Positions 1-9,427 of a stretch of DNA of 64,000 bases are shown here, in pieces (position 1 is the first letter of the stretch; each line of letters starts with the position of its first letter). A model generated the notes under the pieces. That model saw nothing but the letters and a program-made list of their open reading frames with translations. It was not told the DNA's origin and searched no databases. Both the position numbers and the translations under genes were made by a program. Origin of the DNA: Shinella sp. PSBB067 (GTDB lineage: Bacteria; Pseudomonadota; Alphaproteobacteria; Rhizobiales; Rhizobiaceae). The DNA lies in assembly GCF_016839145.1 (NCBI RefSeq), contig NZ_CP069303.1, positions 3,766,001-3,830,000 of the forward strand. Direction: 5' to 3'.

Positions 1-8
1 CTACCTCC

Positions 9-572
9 ATGCCGAAGGATAAGGCGCTCTCCGGCGAGGACCGCATCCTCTGGGGCAAGGTGGCGCGCAGCACGCGGGCGCTGCCGGGCCGGCTCGATGC
101 CCTGACGGAGTTCGAGGCGGCCTTTACCGAGACGGTCGAGGAGCCGAAGGCGCCGGAAGCGAAGAAGGCGAAGGCCGGCACGGCGGCGGAAGGCATTGCG
201 CTCACCATCGGCCGCGGCGACAAGACCCGCCACCACCCGCTGGAGCGCCCCGTCAAGCGCAAGATCGCCAAGGGCCGCCTTGCGCTCGAGGCGCGCATCG
301 ACCTGCACGGCATGGTCCAGAGCGAGGCGCACGGCTTCCTGCTCGGCTTCCTGATCAGGGCGCATGAGCGGGGCATGCGCCATGTGCTGGTCATCACCGG
401 CAAGGGCACCTCGCTCGGCAGCGACGGCGCGCTGAAGCGGGCGGTGCCGCTGTGGTTCTCGCTGCCGGAGTTCCGGTCGCTGATCTCCTCCTACGAGCCG
501 GCGGCCCGCAACCATGGCGGGGAGGGCGCCCTTTATGTCCGGCTCGCCCGCCAGCCGGGGGACAAGCGATGA
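9..572 (+). CDS. Smr/MutS-family domain protein
   Basis: A 187-residue protein with a C-terminal Smr domain. The motifs seen are DLHGM near residue 98, the HVLVITGKG stretch near residue 125, and a C-terminal LYVRLARQP strand. The N-terminal half is charged and low in complexity, rich in Lys, Glu and Ala. Stand-alone Smr proteins are nucleic-acid binding or nicking proteins related to the MutS2 C-terminus; the substrate here is unknown. ATG at position 9 is the first start in the window, and the family commonly begins this way, so the gene looks complete. Its stop overlaps the start of the XRE gene (ATGA), so the two are translationally coupled. Confidence 0.85.
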   Translation: MPKDKALSGEDRILWGKVARSTRALPGRLDALTEFEAAFTETVEEPKAPEAKKAKAGTAAEGIALTIGRGDKTRHHPLERPVKRKIAKGRLALEARIDLHGMVQSEAHGFLLGFLIRAHERGMRHVLVITGKGTSLGSDGALKRAVPLWFSLPEFRSLISSYEPAARNHGGEGALYVRLARQPGDKR

Positions 573-949
573 CGACACCCTTCGGCAAGGCCGTGCGGCA
601 CCTGCGCGACCGCAAGGGCGTCTCGCAGAAGGACATGGCCAGGGCGCTCGGCGTCAGCCCCGCCTATCTGTCGGCCCTAGAGCACGGCAAGCGCGGCACG
701 CCGAGCTTCGATTTCCTCCAGCGCGTGGCGGGATACTTCAACGTCATCTGGGACGAGGCCGAGGAACTCTTCCGCATCGCGGAGATTTCCGACCCGCGCG
801 TCGTGGTCGATACCGCCGGCCTCCCGCCCGAATACACCGCCTTTGCCAACCGGCTTTCGGCCGAAATCGCGAGCCTTCCGCCCGAGACGGTGCGCCGCCT
901 CGCCGGCATTCTCGAAAAAGCATGCAATAACCGGGTAAAACCCGGCTGA
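569..949 (+). CDS. XRE-family helix-turn-helix regulator
   Basis: A 126-residue protein with an N-terminal Cro/C1-type helix-turn-helix at about residues 6-60. The visible motifs are VSQKDMARALGVSPAYLSALE and a conserved GKRGTPS segment. The C-terminal half (about 75-120) is helical and has no recognised domain. I chose the ATG overlapping the Smr stop (ATGA) because the helix-turn-helix fold then starts a few residues in, as usual for the family. A longer in-frame reading from 452 would add nonsense sequence. It probably forms an operon with the Smr gene. Its DNA target is not evident. Confidence 0.88.
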   Translation: MTTPFGKAVRHLRDRKGVSQKDMARALGVSPAYLSALEHGKRGTPSFDFLQRVAGYFNVIWDEAEELFRIAEISDPRVVVDTAGLPPEYTAFANRLSAEIASLPPETVRRLAGILEKACNNRVKPG

Positions 950-985
950 TCCCCTGAATTCTGCCGTGTTTGCGGCCTCTCTGGT

Positions 986-1014
986 TTGGAACTTCAGGCC
1001 AAAATCCCTATATT
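986..1014 (+). promoter_or_regulatory. Predicted sigma-70 promoter of gyrB
   Basis: TTGGAA at 986-991 and TATATT at 1009-1014 are separated by 17 bp, in the 136-bp gap between the XRE gene and gyrB. Transcription would start near 1021, leaving a leader of about 65 nt. This is a sequence match only. Confidence 0.5.
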
Positions 1015-1085
1015 CCAGGAATCCGGAAAGCCGTGATTCGCCCCGCTTTCCCCGCCTGTCGCGAAAACTCTGGAAAGACTTTTGA

Positions 1086-3518
<2,433 letters not shown>

Positions 3519-3523
3519 TCCGG

Positions 3524-3549
3524 AAAGCCGCCGAAAGGCGGCTTTCTTT
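3524..3549 (+). terminator. Intrinsic terminator of gyrB
   Basis: A perfect 9-bp stem (AAAGCCGCC, GAAA loop, GGCGGCTTT) is followed by CTTTG. It starts 6 bp after the gyrB stop and lies before the convergent nitroreductase gene. Confidence 0.85.
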
Positions 3550-3573
3550 GTCCCTGTATCGGGACTGCCCCGT

Positions 3574-4167
3574 TCAGGCCTTGAACCGCCCTTCCGAAAC
3601 GAATTCCGATACCGGCTTGCGCGTGCTCGGCACCTCGCGCTTCATCAGGTCGTCCGGCAGCGTCTCCTTCGGTGCGATCTTGCCGATGGCGACCGCCGCC
3701 TCAACGCGGAAGCCGTCCGGGATGCCGAGAACCTCCATGGCCCTGGCGCGGTCGATGCCGCCCATGCCATGCGCATGGTAGCCCGCGCGGGTCGCCTGCA
3801 GGGCGAGGCATGCCCAGGCCGCGCCCGTATCGAAGGCATGGGTATAGGCCGGGCGCATCTCGCCGTCCGCGCTCTTGCGGTGGGTCTGCGAAACGATGAC
3901 GGCAAGCACGGAGGCCTTGTCCGCCCAGCGGCGGTTGCCCTCGTCCAGCGTGTTGTAGATCGTGTCGAATGCTTCGCTGCCGCGATGGCCGTAGACGAAG
4001 CGCCAGGGCTGGCCGTTGGCGGCCGAAGGCGCCCAGCGCGCCGCCTCGAACAGCGAGAGCAGCGTTTCGTGCGGCATGGCCTCGCCGGTGAAGGCGCGGG
4101 GCGACCAGCGGTCGAGGAAAACGGGATCGATGGCATGGTCCGCGATGCGGCCGGTGGGATGGGTCAT
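3574..4167 (-). CDS. Nitroreductase-family protein
   Basis: A 197-residue FMN-dependent nitroreductase fold. Visible features are the N-terminal RWSPRAF FMN-phosphate contact, an ARWAPSAANGQPWRF segment near residue 46, and a central GAAWACLALQATRAGYHAHGM helix-loop typical of the family. The C-terminal region contains AIGKIAPKETLP. Members reduce nitro compounds, quinones or flavins with NAD(P)H; the physiological substrate cannot be read from sequence. It is convergent with gyrB and divergent from gabD. The ATG at 4167 is the natural start. Confidence 0.85.
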   Translation of the reverse strand: MTHPTGRIADHAIDPVFLDRWSPRAFTGEAMPHETLLSLFEAARWAPSAANGQPWRFVYGHRGSEAFDTIYNTLDEGNRRWADKASVLAVIVSQTHRKSADGEMRPAYTHAFDTGAAWACLALQATRAGYHAHGMGGIDRARAMEVLGIPDGFRVEAAVAIGKIAPKETLPDDLMKREVPSTRKPVSEFVSEGRFKA

Positions 4168-4254
4168 TGCAAAGCCTCGAATGTCAAAATCAACGGCGCG
4201 AACTTAGACCCTGGGGCTTCGCCCGCGAAGCGGTAAAATCGCCTCTCTGTCGCA

Positions 4255-4284
4255 TTGTCGAACGGGTGGCGGACGCAATATAAC
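4255..4284 (+). promoter_or_regulatory. Predicted sigma-70 promoter of gabD
   Basis: TTGTCG at 4255-4260 and TATAAC at 4279-4284 are separated by 18 bp in the divergent nitroreductase/gabD gap. Upstream, at 4216-4231, is a 7-bp perfect inverted repeat (GCTTCGC, CC, GCGAAGC) of unknown role. Sequence match only. Confidence 0.45.
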
Positions 4285-4331
4285 GCTTGCGACACGACGT
4301 CAGACGGCATCGCGAAAATGGGAGATATCCG

Positions 4332-5783
4332 ATGAGCCTCAAAGACCCGAGCCTGCTTCGCCAGGCAGCCCTTGTTGGCACCCGCTGGATCGAAGCGGAC
4401 GGCAGCGGCATCGCCGTGAAGAACCCCGCGACGGGCGAGCTCGTCGGCCATGTGCCGAAGCTCGGCGCCAAGGAGACCAAGGAGGCGATCGACGCCGCCG
4501 CCGAGGCCCAGAAGGGCTGGGCCGCCCGCACCGCCAAGGAACGCTCGGCCGTGCTGCGCAAGTGGTTCGAGCTGATGATCGAGAACAAGGAAGACCTCGG
4601 CCGCATCCTCACCATGGAGCAGGGCAAGCCGATCGCGGAGGCCACCGGCGAGATCGTCTATGGCGCGAGCTTCGTCGAATGGTTCGCCGAGGAGGCCCGC
4701 CGCATCTATGGCGACATCGTCCCGGGCCACCAGAAGGACAAGCGCATCCTCGTGATGAAGCAGCCGATCGGCGTCGTCGCGGCCATCACGCCCTGGAACT
4801 TCCCGAACGCCATGATCACCCGCAAGGCCGGTCCAGCCTTCGCCGCCGGCTGCGCCATGGTGCTCAAGCCGGCCTCGCAGACGCCGTTCTCGGCGATTGC
4901 CATCGCCATCCTCGCCGAGCGCGCCGGCCTGCCCGCCGGCCTGTTCAGCGTCATCACCGGGTCGGCCCGCGAGATCGGCGCGGAGATGACCGCCAACCCG
5001 ACCGTGCGCAAGCTCACCTTCACCGGCTCGACGGAAATCGGCGCCGAGCTCTACAAGCAGTGCGCACCGACCATCAAGAAGCTCGGTCTGGAACTCGGCG
5101 GCAATGCCCCCTTCATCGTCTTCGACGATGCCGATCTCGATGCGGCCGTCGAGGGCGCGCTAATCGCCAAGTTCCGCAACAACGGCCAGACCTGCGTGTG
5201 CGCCAACCGGCTCTATGTGCAGGACGCCGTCTATGACGCCTTCTCCGAAAAGCTCGCCGCCGCCGTCGGCAGGCTGAAGACCGGCAACGGCTTCGACGAG
5301 GGCGTGGTGCTCGGCCCGCTGATCGATACGGCGGCACTGGAAAAGGTGGAGGAGCACGTCAACGACGCGGTGAAGAAGGGCGGCCGGGTCGTGCAGGGCG
5401 GCAAGCGCCATGCGCTCGGCGGCACCTTCTACGAGGCGACCGTCCTTGCCGACGTGACGCGCGACATGGCCGTCGCACGGGAAGAGACCTTTGGTCCCGT
5501 CGCGCCGCTCTTCCGCTTCAAGGACGAGGACGACGTCATCGCCCAGGCGAACGACACGGAATTCGGCCTTGCCTCCTATTTCTACGCCAAGGACCTGTCG
5601 CGCGTCTTCCGCGTGGCCGAGGCGCTGGAATACGGCATGGTCGGCGTCAATACCGGCCTCATCTCGACGGCCGAAGCCCCCTTCGGCGGCGTGAAGCTCT
5701 CCGGCCTCGGCCGCGAGGGCTCCAGATACGGCATCGAGGAATTCACCGAGATCAAGTATGTCTGCCTCGGCGGCATCGGCTGA
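4332..5783 (+). CDS. gabD: NAD(P)+-dependent succinate-semialdehyde dehydrogenase
   Basis: A 483-residue aldehyde dehydrogenase of the GabD type. The motifs include the nucleotide-binding PWNFPNAMITRK segment, FTGSTEIG, the general-base Glu in LELGGNAPF, and the catalytic Cys near residue 287 in NNGQTCVCANR. The C-terminal EEFTEIKYVCLGGI is also characteristic. It oxidises succinate semialdehyde to succinate, although related enzymes accept other aldehydes such as lactaldehyde. I chose ATG 4332 because GGGAG lies 7 bp upstream and the GabD length then fits; an upstream in-frame start at 4287 would cover the -10 region. The HpaI-type aldolase gene follows after a 69-bp gap with a hairpin, which suggests that the two act in sequence. 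Confidence 0.9.
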   Translation: MSLKDPSLLRQAALVGTRWIEADGSGIAVKNPATGELVGHVPKLGAKETKEAIDAAAEAQKGWAARTAKERSAVLRKWFELMIENKEDLGRILTMEQGKPIAEATGEIVYGASFVEWFAEEARRIYGDIVPGHQKDKRILVMKQPIGVVAAITPWNFPNAMITRKAGPAFAAGCAMVLKPASQTPFSAIAIAILAERAGLPAGLFSVITGSAREIGAEMTANPTVRKLTFTGSTEIGAELYKQCAPTIKKLGLELGGNAPFIVFDDADLDAAVEGALIAKFRNNGQTCVCANRLYVQDAVYDAFSEKLAAAVGRLKTGNGFDEGVVLGPLIDTAALEKVEEHVNDAVKKGGRVVQGGKRHALGGTFYEATVLADVTRDMAVAREETFGPVAPLFRFKDEDDVIAQANDTEFGLASYFYAKDLSRVFRVAEALEYGMVGVNTGLISTAEAPFGGVKLSGLGREGSRYGIEEFTEIKYVCLGGIG

Positions 5784-5802
5784 TACGGCGGTTTGACCCT
5801 TT

Positions 5803-5837
5803 CCGGCCGGGCATCGTCCGGCCGGTTCCGTTTTTTT
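5803..5837 (+). terminator. Hairpin plus T7 tract between gabD and the aldolase gene
   Basis: Two copies of CCGGCCGG (5803-5810 and 5818-5825) enclose the loop GCATCGT and are followed, after TTCCG, by seven T residues ending at 5837. The next base starts the GAGGAGGAG ribosome binding site of the aldolase gene. It looks like an intrinsic terminator or partial attenuator. No separate promoter is visible for the aldolase, so some readthrough is likely. Confidence 0.65.
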
Positions 5838-5852
5838 GAGGAGGAGTACACC

Positions 5853-6653
5853 GTGGCAGCACCGAAGAACGCCTTCAAGGCCGCGCTTGCCGAGGGCCGG
5901 TTCCAGCTTGGCCTGTGGGCGGCGCTCGGCAGTGCTTATGCCGCGGAGGTCCTCTCCACCAGCGGCTACGACTGGCTGCTGATTGACGGCGAGCACGGGC
6001 CCAACGACGTGCCGATGATCGGCGCGCAGATCGGCGCGCTCCGTCATTCGCCGACCCATGCCATGGTGCGCCCGCCGATGGGCGAGGCCTGGCTGCTCAA
6101 GCAACTGCTCGACCAGGGCGCCCAGAGCTTCCTCATCCCCATGGTCGAATCGGCGGCGCAGGCGAAGGCGCTCGTGCGTGCGCTGCGCTATCCGCCGCAC
6201 GGCATCCGCGGCGTCGGCGCGGGGCTCGGCCGGGCCAGCGACTTCAACCGCACGCCCGACTACCTTGCGACCGCCGACGACGAAATCTGCCTGATCGTGC
6301 AGGTCGAGAGCCGCGCGGGCGTCGCGGCCATCGACGAGATCGCCGCCGTCGAGGGCGTGGACGGCGTCTTCGTCGGCCCGTCGGATCTCGCCGCGGACAT
6401 GGGCCTTCTCGGCAATCCCGGCGCGCCGGAGGTGCTGGCCGCCATCACCCATGTCTTCGAGCGCACCGGGGCGCACGGCAAGGCGCGGGGTATCATGACG
6501 GTCTCGCTGCCGCAGGCCGACATCTACCGCGACCTCGGCGCGGATTTCATGGCGATCGGCACCGACGTCAACTGCCTCGTCTCGGCGGTCGAGAACCTGC
6601 GCCGCAGCTTCCTTGGCGAAGCGGTGATCGAAAAGCCCGGCGGCGGCTACTGA
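5853..6653 (+). CDS. hpaI: HpcH/HpaI-family class II aldolase
   Basis: A 266-residue pyruvate-dependent aldolase. The residues expected from E. coli HpaI are all present at a constant offset of +3: His48 in DGEHGPND, Arg73 in MVRPPMG, metal ligand Glu152 in VQVESRAGV, and metal ligand Asp178 in VGPSDLAADMG. HpaI cleaves 4-hydroxy-2-oxoheptanedioate to pyruvate and succinate semialdehyde; related enzymes cleave 2-keto-3-deoxy sugar acids to pyruvate and lactaldehyde. The start is the GTG at 5853, 6 bp after a strong GAGGAGGAG; a longer reading from 5793 would run through the upstream hairpin. It lies downstream of gabD, whose enzyme would oxidise the aldehyde product. The exact substrate is an inference. 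Confidence 0.87.
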   Translation: MAAPKNAFKAALAEGRFQLGLWAALGSAYAAEVLSTSGYDWLLIDGEHGPNDVPMIGAQIGALRHSPTHAMVRPPMGEAWLLKQLLDQGAQSFLIPMVESAAQAKALVRALRYPPHGIRGVGAGLGRASDFNRTPDYLATADDEICLIVQVESRAGVAAIDEIAAVEGVDGVFVGPSDLAADMGLLGNPGAPEVLAAITHVFERTGAHGKARGIMTVSLPQADIYRDLGADFMAIGTDVNCLVSAVENLRRSFLGEAVIEKPGGGY

Positions 6654-6672
6654 CGCCTGCGGCCCCGGCCGG

Positions 6673-7551
6673 TCAGTTGATGGATTGCAGCAGCGTTTCG
6701 CGCGCCGATTTCAGGTGCTGCCGGCAGGCCAGCTCGATCCCGGCCGGATCGCGCGAGCGCAGCGCCGCGATATAGGCGAGGTGCTCCTGGAGCGCCCGGG
6801 CGTTGCGCTGGCGGGCATTCGTCTTGTTCCACTGGTAGTGATAGTGGAAGACGATGGCGATCACGTCGTAGAAATCGACGATGAAGCGGTTCTTCGAGGC
6901 GCGGTGCACCAGAAGGTGGAAGCGTTCGTCGAGCTCGGAGAAATCCAGGTAGCGGTTCTCGATGTCGGCGAGGATCGCATGGTGCACGGCCTCGATCGCG
7001 TCCAGCTCCGGCCAGGCGGGGTGATCCTGCGGCAGGTGCGCGAAGGCAAGCGCCGAGCGCAGTTCGAACATCTCGCGTACTTCCGTCAATTCCAGTGCGA
7101 AGTCGCGGGTAAAGCCCTTCAGCACCCAATGGCTGTTCGGCCGCTTCTCGATCAGGCCGAAGCGGCTGAAGCGGATGAGGAATTCGCGCACGCTCGTCGT
7201 GCCGATGCCGATCTCGCGGGCGAGCTCCAGCTCGTTGATCTGCATGCCCGGCTGCGCCCCGCCGTCGAGAATCCGGCGCATGAAGCTGCGCTCGATGATT
7301 TCCGAGAGCGAATCCGTCTCCTCCGTCGGAAAGTAGTCGGAGGCGAGCGGCTGGCGCAGCACGATCTTGCGGCGCTTCTCCCAGGCGATCAGGCCGACCT
7401 CCTCGAGCCGCGTCAGGATGGCGCGCACAGTGGTGCGGCTGACGCCGAGCGCCGTGCCGAGCTCCGGCTCGGAGGGAAGGCTCGCCGTCTGCTCCAGGAG
7501 CTTCACGCAGCGATTGAAGGCGTCCTTGAAGACGGTGTTCTGCTTGGCCAT
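6673..7551 (-). CDS. GntR-family regulator with two winged helices and an FCD domain
   Basis: A 292-residue regulator. Residues about 8-65 form one GntR winged helix (LPSEPELGTALGVSRTTVRA). Residues about 82-145 form a second FadR-type winged helix (INELELAREIGIGTTSVREF). An FCD ligand-binding domain follows (about 150-285), with candidate metal ligands in DERFHLLVHRA and the HYHYQW segment. Most GntR proteins have a single DNA-binding domain. The gene is divergent from the aldo/keto reductase gene; a palindrome in the shared gap recurs before the substrate-binding protein gene, so it probably controls the sugar locus. It converges on the aldolase gene with 19 bp between stops. The inducer is unknown. 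Confidence 0.9.
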   Translation of the reverse strand: MAKQNTVFKDAFNRCVKLLEQTASLPSEPELGTALGVSRTTVRAILTRLEEVGLIAWEKRRKIVLRQPLASDYFPTEETDSLSEIIERSFMRRILDGGAQPGMQINELELAREIGIGTTSVREFLIRFSRFGLIEKRPNSHWVLKGFTRDFALELTEVREMFELRSALAFAHLPQDHPAWPELDAIEAVHHAILADIENRYLDFSELDERFHLLVHRASKNRFIVDFYDVIAIVFHYHYQWNKTNARQRNARALQEHLAYIAALRSRDPAGIELACRQHLKSARETLLQSIN

Positions 7552-7653
7552 GGATGCCGCCGATGTTGAAGTTCGCGGAACCGGAAGGTTCGCCGGAGCC
7601 GCACCTTGCGCCGCCCCGTCATCCTGCCTTTCCGCCCGCCTTCATATTACCTA

Positions 7654-7686
7654 TTGACGACGATCTGTCTATTGTCGATAAAAGAC
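7654..7686 (+). promoter_or_regulatory. Promoter and candidate GntR operator before the aldo/keto reductase gene
   Basis: TTGACG (7654-7659), a 17-bp spacer and GATAAA (7677-7682) form a plausible sigma-70 promoter. A 20-bp imperfect palindrome, GTCTATTGTCGATAAAAGAC at 7667-7686, covers the -10 element; 16 of its 20 positions match its own reverse complement. The same sequence recurs with 16/20 identity at 9343-9362. This fits repression by the adjacent divergent GntR protein; regulator assignment is inferred. Confidence 0.6.
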
Positions 7687-7723
7687 AAAAGCGCTGGCAG
7701 GAGGACGCCGGCCGGGAGGATCG

Positions 7724-8743
7724 ATGCAGACGCGGACCATCGGCAGGACGGACCTCGCCGTGACCGAATACAGCTTCGGCACCGCGCCGCTTGGCGGGCT
7801 CTACCGGGCCTGCCCGCGCGACGTCGCGATGGCGACGCTGGACACGGCCTGGCAGGAGGGCCTGCGCTACTACGACACCGCCCCCTGGTACGGCTTCGGC
7901 CGCGCCGAGCGCACCGTCGGCGATTTCCTCCGCGACAAGCCGAAGGCAAGCTACGTGCTGTCGACGAAGGTCGGGCGCGTCATGCGGCCGGTGCCGGACG
8001 ACCGGATGCCGGACTACGGTTTCGTCGACCCGCTGCCCTTCGACGTGCACTACGACTACAGCTATGACGGCATCATGCGCTGCGTCGAACTGAGCCATGC
8101 CCGGCTGGGCCTCAACCGGATCGACATCCTCTATGTGCACGACATCGGCGTCTATACCCACGGCGCCGAGCGCAACGCCGTCTACCTGCGCCAGCTTCTC
8201 GATTCCGGCCTGAAGGCGCTGTCCGAGCTGAAGGCGTCGGGCGCCATCAGGGCCTATGGGCTCGGCGTCAACGAGGTGCCGGTCTGCCTCGATGTGATGC
8301 GCGCGGCGGACCTCGACTGCATCCTGCTGGCAGGCCGCTATACGCTGCTGGACCGCTCCGCCGTGGCGGAGCTGCTGCCGCTCTGCGAGCGGAAGGGGAC
8401 GTCGCTGGTGGTCGGCGGCGTCTTCAATTCCGGCATCCTCGCCACCGGTCCCGTCGAGGGCGCGCATTTTGACTACATGCCGGCAACGCCCGAGATCGCC
8501 GGTAAGGTCGGCGCAATGATGGAGATCGCGCAGGAAAAGGGCGTGCCGCTTGCAGCGCCCGCCCTGCAGTTCCCGCTGCGGCATCCGTCCGTCGCCTCCG
8601 TCCTGCTCGGCACGGCGAAGCCGGAAAGCCTGCGCCGCAACATGGATTTGGCGCGCATGGCCCTGCCGAAGAACATCTACCCGGCTTTCGAGCCCTATAC
8701 GCTGGTGGCGCCCGCGCTCGGGAGCGACGCCGTCCGCCAGTAG
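7724..8743 (+). CDS. Aldo/keto reductase, aldose 1-dehydrogenase type
   Basis: A 339-residue aldo/keto reductase of the group that includes L-fucose (D-threo-aldose) 1-dehydrogenase. The catalytic tetrad is Asp51 and Tyr56 (YYDTAPWYGFG), Lys82 (LSTKVG) and His139 (ILYVHDIG). The expected reaction is NAD(P)+-dependent oxidation of an aldose at C1 to a lactone. It is followed 26 bp later by a FucU-type mutarotase, which supplies the anomer that such a dehydrogenase uses; this supports a fucose-like substrate. The ATG has GGGAGGATCG just upstream. It is probably the first gene of a transcript controlled by the divergent GntR protein. Confidence 0.87.
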   Translation: MQTRTIGRTDLAVTEYSFGTAPLGGLYRACPRDVAMATLDTAWQEGLRYYDTAPWYGFGRAERTVGDFLRDKPKASYVLSTKVGRVMRPVPDDRMPDYGFVDPLPFDVHYDYSYDGIMRCVELSHARLGLNRIDILYVHDIGVYTHGAERNAVYLRQLLDSGLKALSELKASGAIRAYGLGVNEVPVCLDVMRAADLDCILLAGRYTLLDRSAVAELLPLCERKGTSLVVGGVFNSGILATGPVEGAHFDYMPATPEIAGKVGAMMEIAQEKGVPLAAPALQFPLRHPSVASVLLGTAKPESLRRNMDLARMALPKNIYPAFEPYTLVAPALGSDAVRQ

Positions 8744-8769
8744 CTTTCGATCGGGGAGGATCGAAGATC

Positions 8770-9216
8770 ATGTTGAAAGGCATCCATCCGCTGCTCGGTC
8801 CCGATCTCCTGCACGCGATCAGGACGATGGGCCATGGCGACGACATCGTCATCGCGGATGCCAATTTTCCGGCAGGCTTCCTCGGCCCGAAGGTGATTAG
8901 AGCCGATGGCGTCGATGCGGCGGCGATGACGGAGGCGGTGCTGGCGCACATGCCGCTCGATACCTTCGTTCCGCAAGCGGCCTGGCGCATGGAGGTGGTG
9001 GGCGATCCCGCCGCGGTGCCGGAGATCTGCGCGACGTTCCAGGATGTGGTGCATCGCCTCGCCGGCGATTTCACGGTTCACGCCGTCGAGCGCTTCGCCT
9101 TTTACGAGATGGCCAGGAAGGCGGCCTGCATCGTCGCGACCACGGAGTTCCGCCTCTACGGCAATATCATTCTCAAGAAGGGTGTCGTTTACCCGCACGA
9201 GGTCTACCGGGTCTAG
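8770..9216 (+). CDS. fucU: RbsD/FucU-family sugar mutarotase (L-fucose mutarotase-like)
   Basis: A 148-residue protein matching the FucU/RbsD family in length and motifs: the catalytic-type His22 in MGHGDDIVIADANFPA near the N-terminus and YGNIILKKGV near the C-terminus. The family interconverts the anomers of free sugars; FucU prefers L-fucose and RbsD prefers ribose. The ADANFPA form and its position beside an aldose 1-dehydrogenase favour FucU. GGGGAGGATCG precedes the ATG. The symbol reflects the family rather than a proven substrate. Confidence 0.82.
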   Translation: MLKGIHPLLGPDLLHAIRTMGHGDDIVIADANFPAGFLGPKVIRADGVDAAAMTEAVLAHMPLDTFVPQAAWRMEVVGDPAAVPEICATFQDVVHRLAGDFTVHAVERFAFYEMARKAACIVATTEFRLYGNIILKKGVVYPHEVYRV

Positions 9217-9328
9217 GGTGCCCGGCGGCCGCCGTTTGGGAGGACGGGGGCGATGGACTGGAATGCCTGGAAATGCGGATGTCGCGAACGGAATCGCTCG
9301 CTTGCCAAGCAGGAAAAGCGGGTGTAGC

Positions 9329-9362
9329 TTGCCCCGGATAATGTTTTTTATCGATAAAAGAT
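9329..9362 (+). promoter_or_regulatory. Promoter and candidate GntR operator before the ABC importer
   Basis: TTGCCC (9329-9334), an 18-bp spacer and GATAAA (9353-9358) form a likely promoter. The 20-mer GTTTTTTATCGATAAAAGAT at 9343-9362 matches the palindrome at 7667-7686 at 16 of 20 positions and has the same centre, TCGATAAAAGA. The site again covers the -10 element. The remaining gap to the binding-protein gene holds only its ribosome binding site (GAGAGGAG). Confidence 0.6.
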
Positions 9363-9427
9363 CGAGTTGTTTGCTTCCTGCAACGCGATCCGCACGGAGG
9401 ACAGGGAGCACCTGAGAGGAGAAACCG

